From: an uncultured Methylococcaceae bacterium
GTDB lineage: Bacteria; Pseudomonadota; Gammaproteobacteria; Methylococcales; Methylomonadaceae
Length of the DNA stretch: 20,303 nucleotides
Direction: 5' to 3'
Assembly: GCA_903903365.1 (NCBI GenBank)
Contig: CAIUYS010000345.1
Location: 1-20,303 of the forward strand
Part shown: positions 1 to 6,807 of the stretch, in pieces
Layout: each line of letters begins with the position of its first letter
Numbering within the stretch: position 1 is the stretch's first letter
Position numbers and translations under genes: made by a program
The notes under the pieces: generated by a model
Told to the model about the DNA's origin: nothing
Database searches by the model: none
What the model saw: only the letters and a program-made list of their open reading frames with translations

Positions 1-384
1 ATGTAAAGCAGCCAATTGCCTACCGACTTGCCGGCATTGTTCGATGGATGCAGAGGTGATGGCTATCCCCGATAAACGCTTGAATAGTGCCGCCGGTTTA
101 TGGTTAAGCTCACGCAATACCTGGCCTTGTCGGTCTGGCTGATGCGCGGGAGAAGGAAGCTTGTGTTTGATCAGATGTGACAGTAGCCCCATAAAATGCG
201 GCAACTCATTGACAGTCAGTGTTTCAAACAAGGTTAAGACAAAATTGCCCTGCGTGGTTTCTACAAAATAGTTGGTATTGTTAATGCCATCTTGAATACC
301 CTCAAAACTGATAACCTCACCAAGTGCGTAGTTACTAAAGAATTGATCGAGTTGTGGGCGGGTTATTTGCGTATAAACAGCCAC
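1..384 (-). CDS. thrB: Homoserine kinase, N-terminal 128 residues (partial)
   Basis: This is the N-terminal part of a homoserine kinase of the APH-like (Pseudomonas-type) family, which phosphorylates L-homoserine with ATP on the way to threonine in the cytoplasm. The frame is open from a GTG at 384 down to base 1, and the C-terminus lies outside the window. Reading starts VAVYTQITRPQLDQF and continues through FEGIQDGINNTNYFVET and FVLTLFETLTVNELPHF. These match the conserved N-lobe of this family, where the stretch around GINNTNYFV corresponds to the ATP-binding loop. An in-frame TGA lies two codons upstream of the GTG, so no longer start is possible. The gene begins 11 bp after the DUF2782 gene on the same strand, the order seen in Pseudomonas-like genomes, so the two are probably co-transcribed. 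The catalytic loop cannot be checked because it is off the edge. Confidence 0.88.
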   Translation of the reverse strand, partial: MAVYTQITRPQLDQFFSNYALGEVISFEGIQDGINNTNYFVETTQGNFVLTLFETLTVNELPHFMGLLSHLIKHKLPSPAHQPDRQGQVLRELNHKPAALFKRLSGIAITSASIEQCRQVGRQLAALH

Positions 385-395
385 AGGTCAGGCGA

Positions 396-731
396 CTACC
401 ATTCCCATAACTTCCACATATTGATGTTGCTGTTTTTATCAACTTCATTTTTAAGGACATCCATTTTGCCGTCGCCATTATTATCAATAAAATAGTAAGG
501 AGGGCCAACGTCCGGAATAACCTTAATCATATAAAGTCTGCCGCCTCTGCGGTATTCCTGTATGGTCTTACTACCTTTACGGGTAATGGTGATATCCGGT
601 TCCAGTGTCTCACCGCTTTGCACGGGTAAAGACGGCTCTGGCACTTCGGGCACCGCTTCAAGTGTGGGCGGTTGCTCATCAACAGCAAATACCGGAAAGG
701 CAAGAAAACTTAATAGAATAAATCGACGCAT
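396..731 (-). CDS. DUF2782 family periplasmic protein
   Basis: A 111-residue exported protein of the DUF2782 family, function unknown. A short signal peptide is visible (MRRFILLSFLAFPVFA, cleavage likely before VDEQ). A proline-rich stretch follows (residues about 20-45), then the conserved part: ITRKGSKTIQEYRRGGRLYMIKV, PDVGPPYYFIDNNGDGKMD. The DNNGDGKMD segment resembles a calcium-binding-like acidic loop, but binding is not shown. The family is small and often sits next to thrB, as here, with an 11-bp gap to thrB downstream. A minus-strand TATAAT is centred about 40 bp upstream of the ATG. The family assignment is based on the conserved GRLYMIKV...PPYY pattern and on the neighbour. Confidence 0.82.
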   Translation of the reverse strand: MRRFILLSFLAFPVFAVDEQPPTLEAVPEVPEPSLPVQSGETLEPDITITRKGSKTIQEYRRGGRLYMIKVIPDVGPPYYFIDNNGDGKMDVLKNEVDKNSNINMWKLWEW

Positions 732-948
732 GGCTGTGACTCTTTTAGGGTAAATACTCGCACTATCTTATTATAGTTTTTACCTGTGCGCTTGACTAAA
801 ATAACCGTGCGAGGATTGTTAGTGTCTATAGTGACGCTTGCTGTAGGCAGCCAAGGTCATTTTCCAATATTTCGCAAGCTGGCGCAGCAAAATTATCGTG
901 TTTTAAATCTTTATATCCTTAACGATGTTGAGCGAATGCTAAGGTCTC
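732..948. other. Intergenic region without recognisable gene
   Basis: This stretch separates the divergent DUF2782-thrB pair from dut. An open frame on the plus strand (786-1142) begins with a GTG and runs straight through the palindromic element at 949-1110. It shows no conserved motif and no ribosome binding site, so it is not called. Apart from the minus-strand promoter near its left end, nothing else is seen here. Confidence 0.5.
770..798 (-). promoter_or_regulatory. Candidate promoter for the DUF2782-thrB pair
   Basis: On the minus strand there is a perfect TATAAT at 775-770. A weak -35-like TAGTCA lies about 17 bp further upstream (798-793). This places a start of transcription roughly 30 bp before the ATG at 731. 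Only the -10 box is convincing. Confidence 0.4.
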
Positions 949-1110
949 TATACTCCGCGCGGGCACGTTTTCGGTTTTCTGATCGGCCATTTCATCCGAT
1001 AGCTGCGTTGCAAAAACAGTTACATAGCCAGCTATGCGCCTGTTTTTGCGCCTTGCTCTCGAATAAAATGGCCGATCATAAATTCCGTAAACATGACCTC
1101 GCGGAGTATA
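949..1110. repeat. 162-bp near-palindromic element (MITE-like or long hairpin)
   Basis: The ends are a perfect 11-bp inverted repeat: TATACTCCGCG at 949-959 and CGCGGAGTATA at 1100-1110. The complementarity continues inward with few interruptions. GATCGGCCATTT (981-992) faces AAATGGCCGATC (1066-1077). GCAAAAACAG (1010-1019) faces CTGTTTTTGC (1040-1049). The tip is CATAGC-CA-GCTATG (1023-1036). The whole element could fold into one long imperfect hairpin. It has no coding capacity of its own. Such short, non-coding, fully palindromic units are typical of non-autonomous mobile elements, but no target-site duplication is evident. Confidence 0.75.
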
Positions 1111-1112
1111 AT
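1107..1112 (+). promoter_or_regulatory. Possible -10 box of dut, overlapping the palindromic element
   Basis: A perfect TATAAT begins inside the right terminal repeat of the 949-1110 element and ends 26 bp before the dut ATG. No good -35 is seen at the usual distance, so this is a weak call. Confidence 0.3.
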
Positions 1113-1138
1113 ATTGAATTTTTAATGAAATTAACGAC

Positions 1139-1597
1139 ATGAAAAGACTCATCGAAACCAGGATAGTAAATCCTTTACTTGAAAAATACGGGATACCTGC
1201 CTATAAGACCAAAGGATCGGCAGGCATTGATTTGGTTGCCTGTATTGAAGAGCCCATAACCATTGCCGGCGGCGAAAACAAATTGCTTGGCACCGGTTTG
1301 GCTGTCAATATTCAAGACCCCGGCTTAGTGGCCGTTGTTGCCAGCAGAAGCGGACTTTGCTTAAACAGCCAAATTCGGGTTGGACAAGGCTTGGGCATTA
1401 TCGATTCTGATTATCTTGGCGAAATAGGCGTCATTTTGCACAATGATGGCGTGAAGGATTATACGGTTCAGCCAGGCGAAAGAATTGCACAATTATTGTT
1501 TATGCCGGTAGTTCAGGTCGCTTTTAAAGTGGTTGCCGATTTTACTACGGAGACAGATAGAGGCGAGGGTGGCTTTGGTCATACCGGTCGTCATTAA
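1139..1597 (+). CDS. dut: Deoxyuridine 5'-triphosphate nucleotidohydrolase (dUTPase)
   Basis: Hydrolyses dUTP to dUMP and pyrophosphate, keeping uracil out of DNA and supplying dUMP for thymidylate synthesis. It acts in the cytoplasm as a homotrimer. All five trimeric-dUTPase motifs are present in 152 residues: AGIDL (28-32, catalytic Asp), SRSGL (69-73), GIIDSDYLGE (86-95), PGERIAQL (112-119) and the C-terminal P-loop-like RGEGGFGHTG (141-150). Length is normal. The ATG at 1139 has no clear Shine-Dalgarno sequence. A TATAAT at 1107-1112, formed partly by the end of the palindromic element, is a possible -10 box. argB follows 57 bp downstream; in Pseudomonas an algC gene lies between these two, but here it is absent. 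Confidence 0.97.
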   Translation: MKRLIETRIVNPLLEKYGIPAYKTKGSAGIDLVACIEEPITIAGGENKLLGTGLAVNIQDPGLVAVVASRSGLCLNSQIRVGQGLGIIDSDYLGEIGVILHNDGVKDYTVQPGERIAQLLFMPVVQVAFKVVADFTTETDRGEGGFGHTGRH

Positions 1598-1617
1598 GCT
1601 TTTTTTTCAAAAAGCTT
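1596..1617 (+). terminator. AT-rich hairpin between dut and argB
   Basis: AAGCTTTTT and AAAAAGCTT can pair in a 9-bp stem starting at the dut stop codon. No T-run follows on the plus strand, so it may be only a weak terminator, an RNA-processing hairpin, or neutral sequence. Confidence 0.35.
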
Positions 1618-1654
1618 TAGTGATGATTCTTTTTAATAAACGGAAAGTCTAAAA

Positions 1655-2572
1655 ATGATGCAAAAAAGAACACCTCACCAAATAGCTGATGTACTGATAG
1701 AAGCATTGCCTTATATTCAACGTTTTAAAGGCAAAACCGTGGTAGTTAAATTCGGCGGCAATGCCATGGTTGACGAGGCACTCAAGCACAGTTTTGCCCG
1801 TGATATCGTCTTGATGAAACTGGTAGGCATGAATCCGATTGTGGTTCATGGCGGCGGCCCCCAAATTGGCGACTTATTGACGAAACTGGGAAAAACAACC
1901 GGCTTTGTCGATGGTATGCGCATTACCGACAGTGAGACGATGGATGTCGTTGAAATGGTGTTGGGCGGCTTGGTAAACAAGGAAATTGTTAACCTGATCA
2001 ACAGAAATGGCGGTAAAGCCGTGGGTTTGACCGGAAAAGACGGTGACTTTATTCGGGCCAAAAAAATTCACTTAAAAAAGTCGGCACAGGATATTGATGC
2101 ATCGGAAATAATTGATCTGGGTCATGTCGGCGAAGTCAGCAGCATTGATCCATCCGTCGTTGAAATGCTGGGACGCAGTGATTTTATTCCTGTTATTGCA
2201 CCTATCGGTGTGGGTGATGATGGTCGCTCTTATAATATCAATGCTGATCTGGTTGCCGGCAAAATTGCTGAAGTGCTAAAAGCCGAAAAATTGATTTTAT
2301 TGACCAACACCGCCGGTATTCTGGATAAAGCGGGCGATCTACTGACGGGTCTGTCTATCAATGACATTGAAAACCTGATTACAGATGGCACCATATCGGG
2401 CGGCATGATTCCTAAAACCCGATGCGCTACCGATGCGCTAAAAGGCGGAGTAACCAGTGTCCATATTATTGATGGACGCGTTGAACATGCCGTACTGCTT
2501 GAGCTTTTTACCGATCAAGGTGTGGGAACTTTATTACTGAGGGCCTCACGCGATAAAGTATCGTTAACCTAA
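1655..2572 (+). CDS. argB: Acetylglutamate kinase
   Basis: Phosphorylates N-acetyl-L-glutamate with ATP, the second step of arginine biosynthesis by the acetylated route, in the cytoplasm. The amino-acid-kinase fold is clear. The phosphate-binding KFGGNAM lies at residues 32-38 and HGGGPQ at 65-70. Later conserved stretches include NLINRNGGKAVGLTGKDG, YNINADLVAGKIAEVL, LTNTAGILD and the C-terminal GGMIPKTRCATDALKGGV. The length (305 aa) is that of the long, arginine-feedback-type enzymes with an N-terminal helix. Two ATG codons lie in tandem at 1655 and 1658 and either may be used. It follows dut and is followed by a REP-like repeat, with no further gene on this strand. Confidence 0.97.
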   Translation: MMQKRTPHQIADVLIEALPYIQRFKGKTVVVKFGGNAMVDEALKHSFARDIVLMKLVGMNPIVVHGGGPQIGDLLTKLGKTTGFVDGMRITDSETMDVVEMVLGGLVNKEIVNLINRNGGKAVGLTGKDGDFIRAKKIHLKKSAQDIDASEIIDLGHVGEVSSIDPSVVEMLGRSDFIPVIAPIGVGDDGRSYNINADLVAGKIAEVLKAEKLILLTNTAGILDKAGDLLTGLSINDIENLITDGTISGGMIPKTRCATDALKGGVTSVHIIDGRVEHAVLLELFTDQGVGTLLLRASRDKVSLT

Positions 2573-2585
2573 TAGATACTTATAT

Positions 2586-2681
2586 CGGTCGGGGTTTGCA
2601 GCCTCGACCGAAACGTTTGAAGACCTAAATACCTTTCAAAACGTAAGTAACGGGATTGCAACCCCCGTTACTCACGTTTTG
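2586..2681. repeat. Composite REP-like repeat, left copy
   Basis: Two hairpins are joined by a spacer of about 26 bp. The first is CGGTCGGGG/CCTCGACCG (2586-2610, one mismatch). The second is an 18-bp stem, CAAAACGTAAGTAACGGG (2637-2654) against 2664-2681, with one mismatch and a 9-nt loop. The unit from 2586 to 2670 matches the reverse complement of 19839-19755, so this is one composite element present twice in the window in opposite orientation. It lies between the converging 3' ends of argB and yggT, where it may also serve as a bidirectional terminator. Confidence 0.8.
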
Positions 2682-2716
2682 CAACAATCCACTCGCTGCA
2701 ACTGCCAAATTATGGC

Positions 2717-3295
2717 TTAACCAATTAAACCGGCTAATTCATGCAGTGGCGGCAAAATGACCATTTTTGCCAGTTGCAACAGTAACAAAGCCGCCAAGGG
2801 TGATAAATCTATACCGCCCAAGCCGGGAATGATTCGGCGGCAGACATCCAGCAAAGGCTCGGTCAGCGTCGATAAAATGGAGGCGGCGGCATTAAAAGTC
2901 CCCGGATTCATCCAGCTAAGCAGTGCTCTGGCAAATACTGCAAATACCAACACATTAATCAGTAAAGAAATTAGCTGAGTAATGGAGGTGATTGCCAACG
3001 CGCCGATATTAATCATACTGCCATTCAATAACAGCAGGATGGAGGCATCAGCAAGCATTTGTAAGGACAACATAAGCACCAGCGATGAAGTGTCTATTTT
3101 TCCGATAGACGGCACAAATCGGCGCAGAATTTTTAAGGGTGGATGGGTTATCTTAACCAAAAACTGGGAGATTGGGTTATAAAAATCACCGCCGCACCAT
3201 TGCAATAAAAAGCGCAGCAAGACGGCCAATATATAAAGAGAAAACAGGGTATCGATTAAAAAAACAATCGGGTCAGTCATATAGCTAGAGCCCAT
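2717..3295 (-). CDS. yggT: YggT family integral membrane protein
   Basis: A 192-residue inner-membrane protein with two YGGT repeats, each a hydrophobic pair of helices followed by an amphipathic segment. The first repeat contains LRFLLQWCGGDFYNPISQFLVKITHPPLKILRRFVPSIG-like sequence (about residues 23-65). The second contains LLSWMNPGTFNAAASILSTLTEPLLDVCRRIIPGLGGIDLSPL. The role is poorly known; homologues have been linked to osmotic or potassium stress and to membrane organisation. The start ATG overlaps the last base of the proC stop codon (TGATG), a sign of translational coupling. A second ATG at 3280 (MTDPIVFL) fits homologue N-termini at least as well. The proC-yggT order is common in gammaproteobacteria. 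Confidence 0.9.
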   Translation of the reverse strand: MGSSYMTDPIVFLIDTLFSLYILAVLLRFLLQWCGGDFYNPISQFLVKITHPPLKILRRFVPSIGKIDTSSLVLMLSLQMLADASILLLLNGSMINIGALAITSITQLISLLINVLVFAVFARALLSWMNPGTFNAAASILSTLTEPLLDVCRRIIPGLGGIDLSPLAALLLLQLAKMVILPPLHELAGLIG

Positions 3296-4122
3296 CAGGT
3301 ATTCTCCGATTCTTTGGACATTTCAATAGAGCGGTCTCGCGCAGCATGTAATGCTTTAGAAACCAGTTCAGTAAACCCGCCTTGCTCAAACGTTTCTATC
3401 GCCTTTTGCGTGGTTCCACCGGGGGAGGTGACCCGTTTACGTAATTGCTCGGGTGACTCGGACGATTCCAGCCCTATTTTAGCGGCACCCAATGCGGTTT
3501 GTTGAACCAGCAAACGGGCCGTCACTTCATTTAAACCCAATTCTAAAGCGGCTTTTTCCATCGCTTCCATCAGCAGAAAATAATACGCAGGGCCACTACC
3601 GGAAACGGCGGTCACCGCATCCAACTCGCTTTCCTCGTTAACCCATAACGCAATACCGACAGAACGCATAATATTTTCTGCCAGATTACGTTGTTCAGGC
3701 GTTACCTGTAGATTGGCATGAAGCGCCGTCGCCCCGGTCAGTACCAGCGCCGGCGTATTGGGCATACAACGCACAATCGCCGTATCAGCGCCTAACCACT
3801 GACTTAAACTATGCTGGCTAATACCGGCGGCAATAGAAACAACCAGTGATTTTTTTTGCTGGATTAAAGACGCTGCGCTTTTGGCTACCGAACCGAGTGT
3901 CTGTGGCTTAACCGCCAGTACCACGACATCAACGGCATTAATCAGCTCATCATTGCTTGCCGAGGTATTAACATTAAGATTTTTTGCCAGCGTTGTCAGT
4001 GTCTCCGGATTAATATCAGAAACCCAAAGGTGTTGTGGAGAATGACCGCTGGCAATCAAGCCGCTAAGCAGACTGGACGCCATATTGCCGCCGCCGATAA
4101 AACCAATTTTTTGTATATTCAT
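3295..4122 (-). CDS. proC: Pyrroline-5-carboxylate reductase
   Basis: Reduces 1-pyrroline-5-carboxylate to L-proline with NAD(P)H, the last step of proline biosynthesis, in the cytoplasm. The N-terminal Rossmann nucleotide-binding motif is IGFIGGGNMASSLLSGL (6-22). It is followed by VVLAVKPQ, VSIAAGIS, RCMPNTPALVLTGATAL, and the C-terminal catalytic and dimerisation part VSGSGPAYYFLLMEAM, VTSPGGTTQKAIETFEQGG. The length of 275 aa is typical. Upstream on the minus strand a TAAAAT with a TTTACG about 16 bp before it could be the promoter. The yggS gene that often precedes proC is not next to it here. Confidence 0.96.
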   Translation of the reverse strand: MNIQKIGFIGGGNMASSLLSGLIASGHSPQHLWVSDINPETLTTLAKNLNVNTSASNDELINAVDVVVLAVKPQTLGSVAKSAASLIQQKKSLVVSIAAGISQHSLSQWLGADTAIVRCMPNTPALVLTGATALHANLQVTPEQRNLAENIMRSVGIALWVNEESELDAVTAVSGSGPAYYFLLMEAMEKAALELGLNEVTARLLVQQTALGAAKIGLESSESPEQLRKRVTSPGGTTQKAIETFEQGGFTELVSKALHAARDRSIEMSKESENT

Positions 4123-4197
4123 GTTCGTTATCTGTGGGTGATGTTAAAAGTATTTTAACCTATATGAGGGCAGCGTAAACAATCACAAGACTTTTCC

Positions 4198-4203
4198 TAT
4201 AAA
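4198..4203 (+). promoter_or_regulatory. Possible -10 box of the radical SAM gene
   Basis: TATAAA at 4198-4203 runs into an ATG at 4204. If this is a -10 box, that ATG cannot be the translation start, which supports the ATG at 4246. No convincing -35 is seen. Confidence 0.3.
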
Positions 4204-4245
4204 ATGCGCTGCTACGGTACTTTTTACCTGCTAAAAACAAAGCCA

Positions 4246-5238
4246 ATGATTGAAACCATTTATATAGAAGAAAACATTTTGCAGCACCCGCGTGTTGTCG
4301 AGATTACTGCACGTTTTCCGCAAGCCAGAAAAATTACTTGTGGCCGCTATGGCGAAGTTTTTAATCCTAAAGCACAAAATTTTAGACTACAAAAACAAAA
4401 ACCTTCATTAATATTGGCAGAAAAATACAAACATTTTGCCATGCCTGTGCCCGCTGGCTATGGTATTGGGGCAAACAAAAATTACTATTTTTCCCACATG
4501 CTTAATTGTTTATATGATTGCCGGTACTGCTTTTTACAAGGCATGTATCAATCAGCCAATTACGTGTTGTTTGTCAATTATGAAGACTTTCAGGATGAAA
4601 TCAAACAACGCTGTGCCGAAACGCCTGATGAGGCCGTGCATTTTTTCTCCGGCTATGATTGCGACAGCTTGGCTTTGGAGCCGGTAACCCGGTTTGCCGA
4701 ACAGTTTTTACCGTTTTTTGAGAAAATACCCAATGCCTGGCTGGAATTAAGAACCAAAAGCACCCAAGTTAGAAGCCTGTTAAATCGTGAGCCCTTTCCC
4801 CGCTGCATTGTCGCTTTCAGCCTGAATCCTGATGAAATAGCCACAAAAGTTGAAGCCAAAGCGCCCTCATTACAGCGTCGTCTTGATGCGCTGAGTAAAT
4901 TACAGGAACACGGCTGGCCGATAGGTTTGCGTTTTGATCCGATGATTTATCAGACCGGTTACCAGCAGCAGTACCGGCAATTATTTGAGCAGATTTTTTC
5001 GATCATTAATATCGACCAGTTACATTCGGTTAGTCTTGGCGCTTTCAGATTACCGGAGAAATATTTTAAAAAAGTGCATAAACTTTATCCCGATGAAAAA
5101 TTGTTTGCCAGCCCGTTAGCTAATCAACAGGGCATGATTTCCTACAAACAAGAATTGGAACAAGAAATGATGCAGTACTGCACACAACAATTATTACGCT
5201 ATATGCCTGAAGCCAAATTTTTTCCATGCCAACTATAA
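4246..5238 (+). CDS. Spore photoproduct lyase-like radical SAM protein
   Basis: A radical SAM enzyme related to spore photoproduct lyase, which in spore formers reverses the thymine spore photoproduct in DNA. The role in a non-sporulating proteobacterium is unknown. The [4Fe-4S] cluster motif is CLYDCRYC (Cys 88, 92 and 95 counted from the 4246 start; CX3CX2C, the spacing of this family). Before it comes the family signature RYGEVFNPKAQNFRLQKQKPSLILA; GYGIGANKNYYFSHMLN is adjacent. C-terminal LRFDPMIYQTGYQQQY and LHSVSLGAFRLPEKYF also fit. An earlier in-frame ATG at 4204 would add 14 residues that do not resemble the family and overlap a TATAAA, so 4246 was chosen (330 aa). Neither start has a clear ribosome binding site. 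The 3' end overlaps the SDR gene by 13 bp, so the two are probably co-expressed. Confidence 0.88.
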   Translation: MIETIYIEENILQHPRVVEITARFPQARKITCGRYGEVFNPKAQNFRLQKQKPSLILAEKYKHFAMPVPAGYGIGANKNYYFSHMLNCLYDCRYCFLQGMYQSANYVLFVNYEDFQDEIKQRCAETPDEAVHFFSGYDCDSLALEPVTRFAEQFLPFFEKIPNAWLELRTKSTQVRSLLNREPFPRCIVAFSLNPDEIATKVEAKAPSLQRRLDALSKLQEHGWPIGLRFDPMIYQTGYQQQYRQLFEQIFSIINIDQLHSVSLGAFRLPEKYFKKVHKLYPDEKLFASPLANQQGMISYKQELEQEMMQYCTQQLLRYMPEAKFFPCQL

Positions 5239-5936
5239 AACGAACCGTTCTGGTAACGGGAGCCAGTTCAGGGATAGGTCGCGCAGTTGCCCGGCTGTTA
5301 TTGCAACAAGGCCACACCGTTATTGGTACGTCACGCGATTGCCGCAAGTTTACCCACCCAATGGAACGCTTTAGCTCTGTGCAACTGGATTTAAGTCAGC
5401 TTACTGAGTTACCGCAAAAAATACGTGACTTACAACAAACCTTCCCCGACCTTGATGCTGTGGTTTTTTCAGCAGGAGTCGGTCAATTCGGTTCAGTCGA
5501 AGAATTTTCTTATACCCAAATAGAAGCCTTGATGACGATAAATTTTACCAGCCAGGTCTTTTTAACCAAGGCCTTGCTACCCGCTTTAAAACGAAAAGCC
5601 AACAGCGATTTAATTTTTATCGGTTCTGAAGCCGCGTTAAAAGGCAGTCGTAAAGGTGCGGTTTATTGTGCCAGCAAATTTGCCCTGCGCGGTTTTACCC
5701 AAGCGTTACGCGAAGAGTGCGGCAAAAGCAATGTGCGGGTTTGTTTAATTAATCCCGGCATGGTGAAAACGCCCTTTTTTGAACCACTTAATTTTGAACC
5801 GGGGGATCATGAAACCAACAGCATTTTACCGGAAGATGTGGCAAAAGCCGTCTCTTATGTATTAAGTTCAAGACCACAAATTGTGATTGATGAAATTAAC
5901 CTGAGTCCGTTAAATAAGGTCGTGAAGTTTAAGTGA
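5226..5936 (+). CDS. Short-chain dehydrogenase/reductase (SDR)
   Basis: A classical SDR oxidoreductase of 236 residues, substrate unknown. The cofactor-binding glycine motif is TGASSGIG (11-18). SAGVG lies at 82-86, and the active-site residues are Asn106 (INFTSQ), Ser134 (FIGSEAA), Tyr147 and Lys151 (YCASK). INPGMVKTPFF after the catalytic Lys is also typical. The Arg at position 37 after the second strand (GTSRDCRK) suggests a preference for NADPH. The start at 5226 lies inside the end of the radical SAM gene (13-bp overlap), which points to translational coupling. The protein is cytoplasmic, with no signal or membrane segment. Confidence 0.93.
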   Translation: MPTIKRTVLVTGASSGIGRAVARLLLQQGHTVIGTSRDCRKFTHPMERFSSVQLDLSQLTELPQKIRDLQQTFPDLDAVVFSAGVGQFGSVEEFSYTQIEALMTINFTSQVFLTKALLPALKRKANSDLIFIGSEAALKGSRKGAVYCASKFALRGFTQALREECGKSNVRVCLINPGMVKTPFFEPLNFEPGDHETNSILPEDVAKAVSYVLSSRPQIVIDEINLSPLNKVVKFK

Positions 5937-5963
5937 ATAATCAGTCTGCCGGCTAAATAAAGA

Positions 5964-5985
5964 CACCAACCCCGCACCGGCATCG
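5964..5985. repeat. Scrap of the composite REP-like repeat
   Basis: CACCAACCCCGCACCGGCAT at 5964-5983 resembles the end of the right composite repeat (ACAAACCCCGACCGGCATCG, 19826-19845). Only one arm is left, so this is best read as a decayed remnant just after the SDR gene. Confidence 0.4.
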
Positions 5986-6041
5986 TTTTAAATAAAAAAG
6001 ATAAAGTCCGATACTTCCGAACCTGCTTGACTTTAAAACTG

Positions 6042-6212
6042 GGCTACCAACTTTAGACGAGACAAGCAAAAAGGCTTAGCCGTCAATACGGTTAACTTAG
6101 TGATAAAGCATAAAAAAAGACCGTTCGCTGAGCGGAGTCGAAGCGAGTTGTCCGCTTCGACTCCGTTCAGCGAACGGTTTAACCTTAAACTGTTTAGCCT
6201 TAGTTGGTAGCC
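6042..6212. repeat. 171-bp inverted-repeat-bounded element with nested hairpin
   Basis: The ends are an 11-bp inverted repeat: GGCTACCAACT (6042-6052) and AGTTGGTAGCC (6202-6212). The interior is non-coding and carries the 25-bp hairpin at 6121-6177. The right end abuts the 3' edge of a decayed spermidine-synthase-like gene. It resembles a small non-autonomous insertion (MITE-like), but no target duplication is evident. Confidence 0.5.
6121..6177. repeat. 25-bp stem hairpin, dispersed-repeat type
   Basis: CCGTTCGCTGAGCGGAGTCG (6121-6140) continues to 6145 and pairs with 6153-6177, with a single G/A difference (a G-U wobble in RNA) and a 7-nt loop. Hairpins with the core CTTCGACTCCG-CAGCGAACGG are common dispersed repeats in many environmental bacteria. 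The long, GC-rich stem could act as a transcription barrier between the SDR gene and the accessory locus. Confidence 0.85.
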
Positions 6213-6240
6213 ATAAAACGTAATGCTTGTTAAGTTTTTT

Positions 6241-6430
6241 ATCTCATAACGAGCATCACGGGCAACATGGCCGCCACCCAGACCAATCAGCAAGGCTTGA
6301 TTGGCCGTTGGCCGAAACACATGCGGCACCAAACCCAAGACCATCTGATAACCCAGCAGACTGCGGCCATGTTCAATTTCCATTGCACTCAACAATCACC
6401 TTTGTTAAAGCCGTCAGAAAAATCACATGC
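6241..6430 (-). pseudogene. Remnant of a spermidine-synthase-like methyltransferase gene
   Basis: On the minus strand, one frame reads MEIEHGRSLLGYQMVLGLVP, then VFRPTANQALLIGLGGGHVA. This matches motif I and its approach in SpeE-like proteins; compare NRALIVGLGAGKMA in the intact gene at 15680. In the remnant the next residues are RDARYEIKNL, which correspond to GDARYEIRHL about 45 residues further on in the intact protein, so a block between motif I and this strand has been deleted. Just upstream, a different frame reads FSDGFNKGDC before a stop, which fits the residues expected before MEIEHG and implies a frameshift. No start or downstream catalytic part remains. The homology ends near 6241, next to the inverted-repeat element at 6042-6212. 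Confidence 0.6.
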
Positions 6431-6630
6431 GCCAAGCGCAACCACCAGTAACGATCTGCCATAAAACTACAACTTACCTTAACCTTAAAGCGCGGCTATC
6501 CATTTAATACGGGGCAATGCTCATAACTTGTCCTGGCTTAAACTGGTAACCGAAATATTCAACTGATTTTTGGATTAAGTACGGTATTAAAAAATAAACG
6601 CACCCTTTACCTGCGCTGTTTCTAAAGAAC

Positions 6631-6684
6631 TAATTAAACGATGTTATATGACACGATAATTAATTAAACTATGTTATATGACAC
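6631..6684. repeat. Two 24-bp direct repeats with 30-bp period
   Basis: The segments 6631-6654 and 6661-6684 are identical except at one position (G6640 versus T6670). Both begin TAATTAAAC and end ATGTTATATGACAC. The start-to-start distance is exactly 30 bp, about three helical turns, so two bound proteins would face the same side of the DNA. A tandem binding site for a regulator is the simplest reading. Confidence 0.6.
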
Positions 6685-6790
6685 ACTTTCTCAGAGAAGC
6701 AGCGCTAATATCCAAAAAAAAAAATACTTATTATAAATTTCAATAAAAAATCAAAAAGCTAGATTTGTCATTTTATATATTAAAAATCAT

Positions 6791-6807
6791 ATACTTATAA
6801 TAAGTAT
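6791..6807. promoter_or_regulatory. AT-rich near-palindrome, possible operator
   Basis: ATACTTATAATAAGTAT is palindromic except at the centre, and a related half occurs at 6724-6736. It lies about 110 bp upstream of the predicted promoter of the 6976 gene. The high AT content makes chance occurrence plausible. Confidence 0.3.

Noticed and set aside
786..1142. Open frame of 118 codons on the plus strand before dut
   Set aside because: GTG start without ribosome site, runs through the 949-1110 palindrome and overlaps the dut start; no conserved motif.
6227..6464. Two plus-strand open frames of 65-74 codons
   Set aside because: They are antisense to the spermidine-synthase-like remnant and show no ribosome site or known motif.
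6631..6684. Paired 24-bp repeats as a CRISPR fragment
   Set aside because: Only two units, a 6-bp gap between them, and no cas genes.
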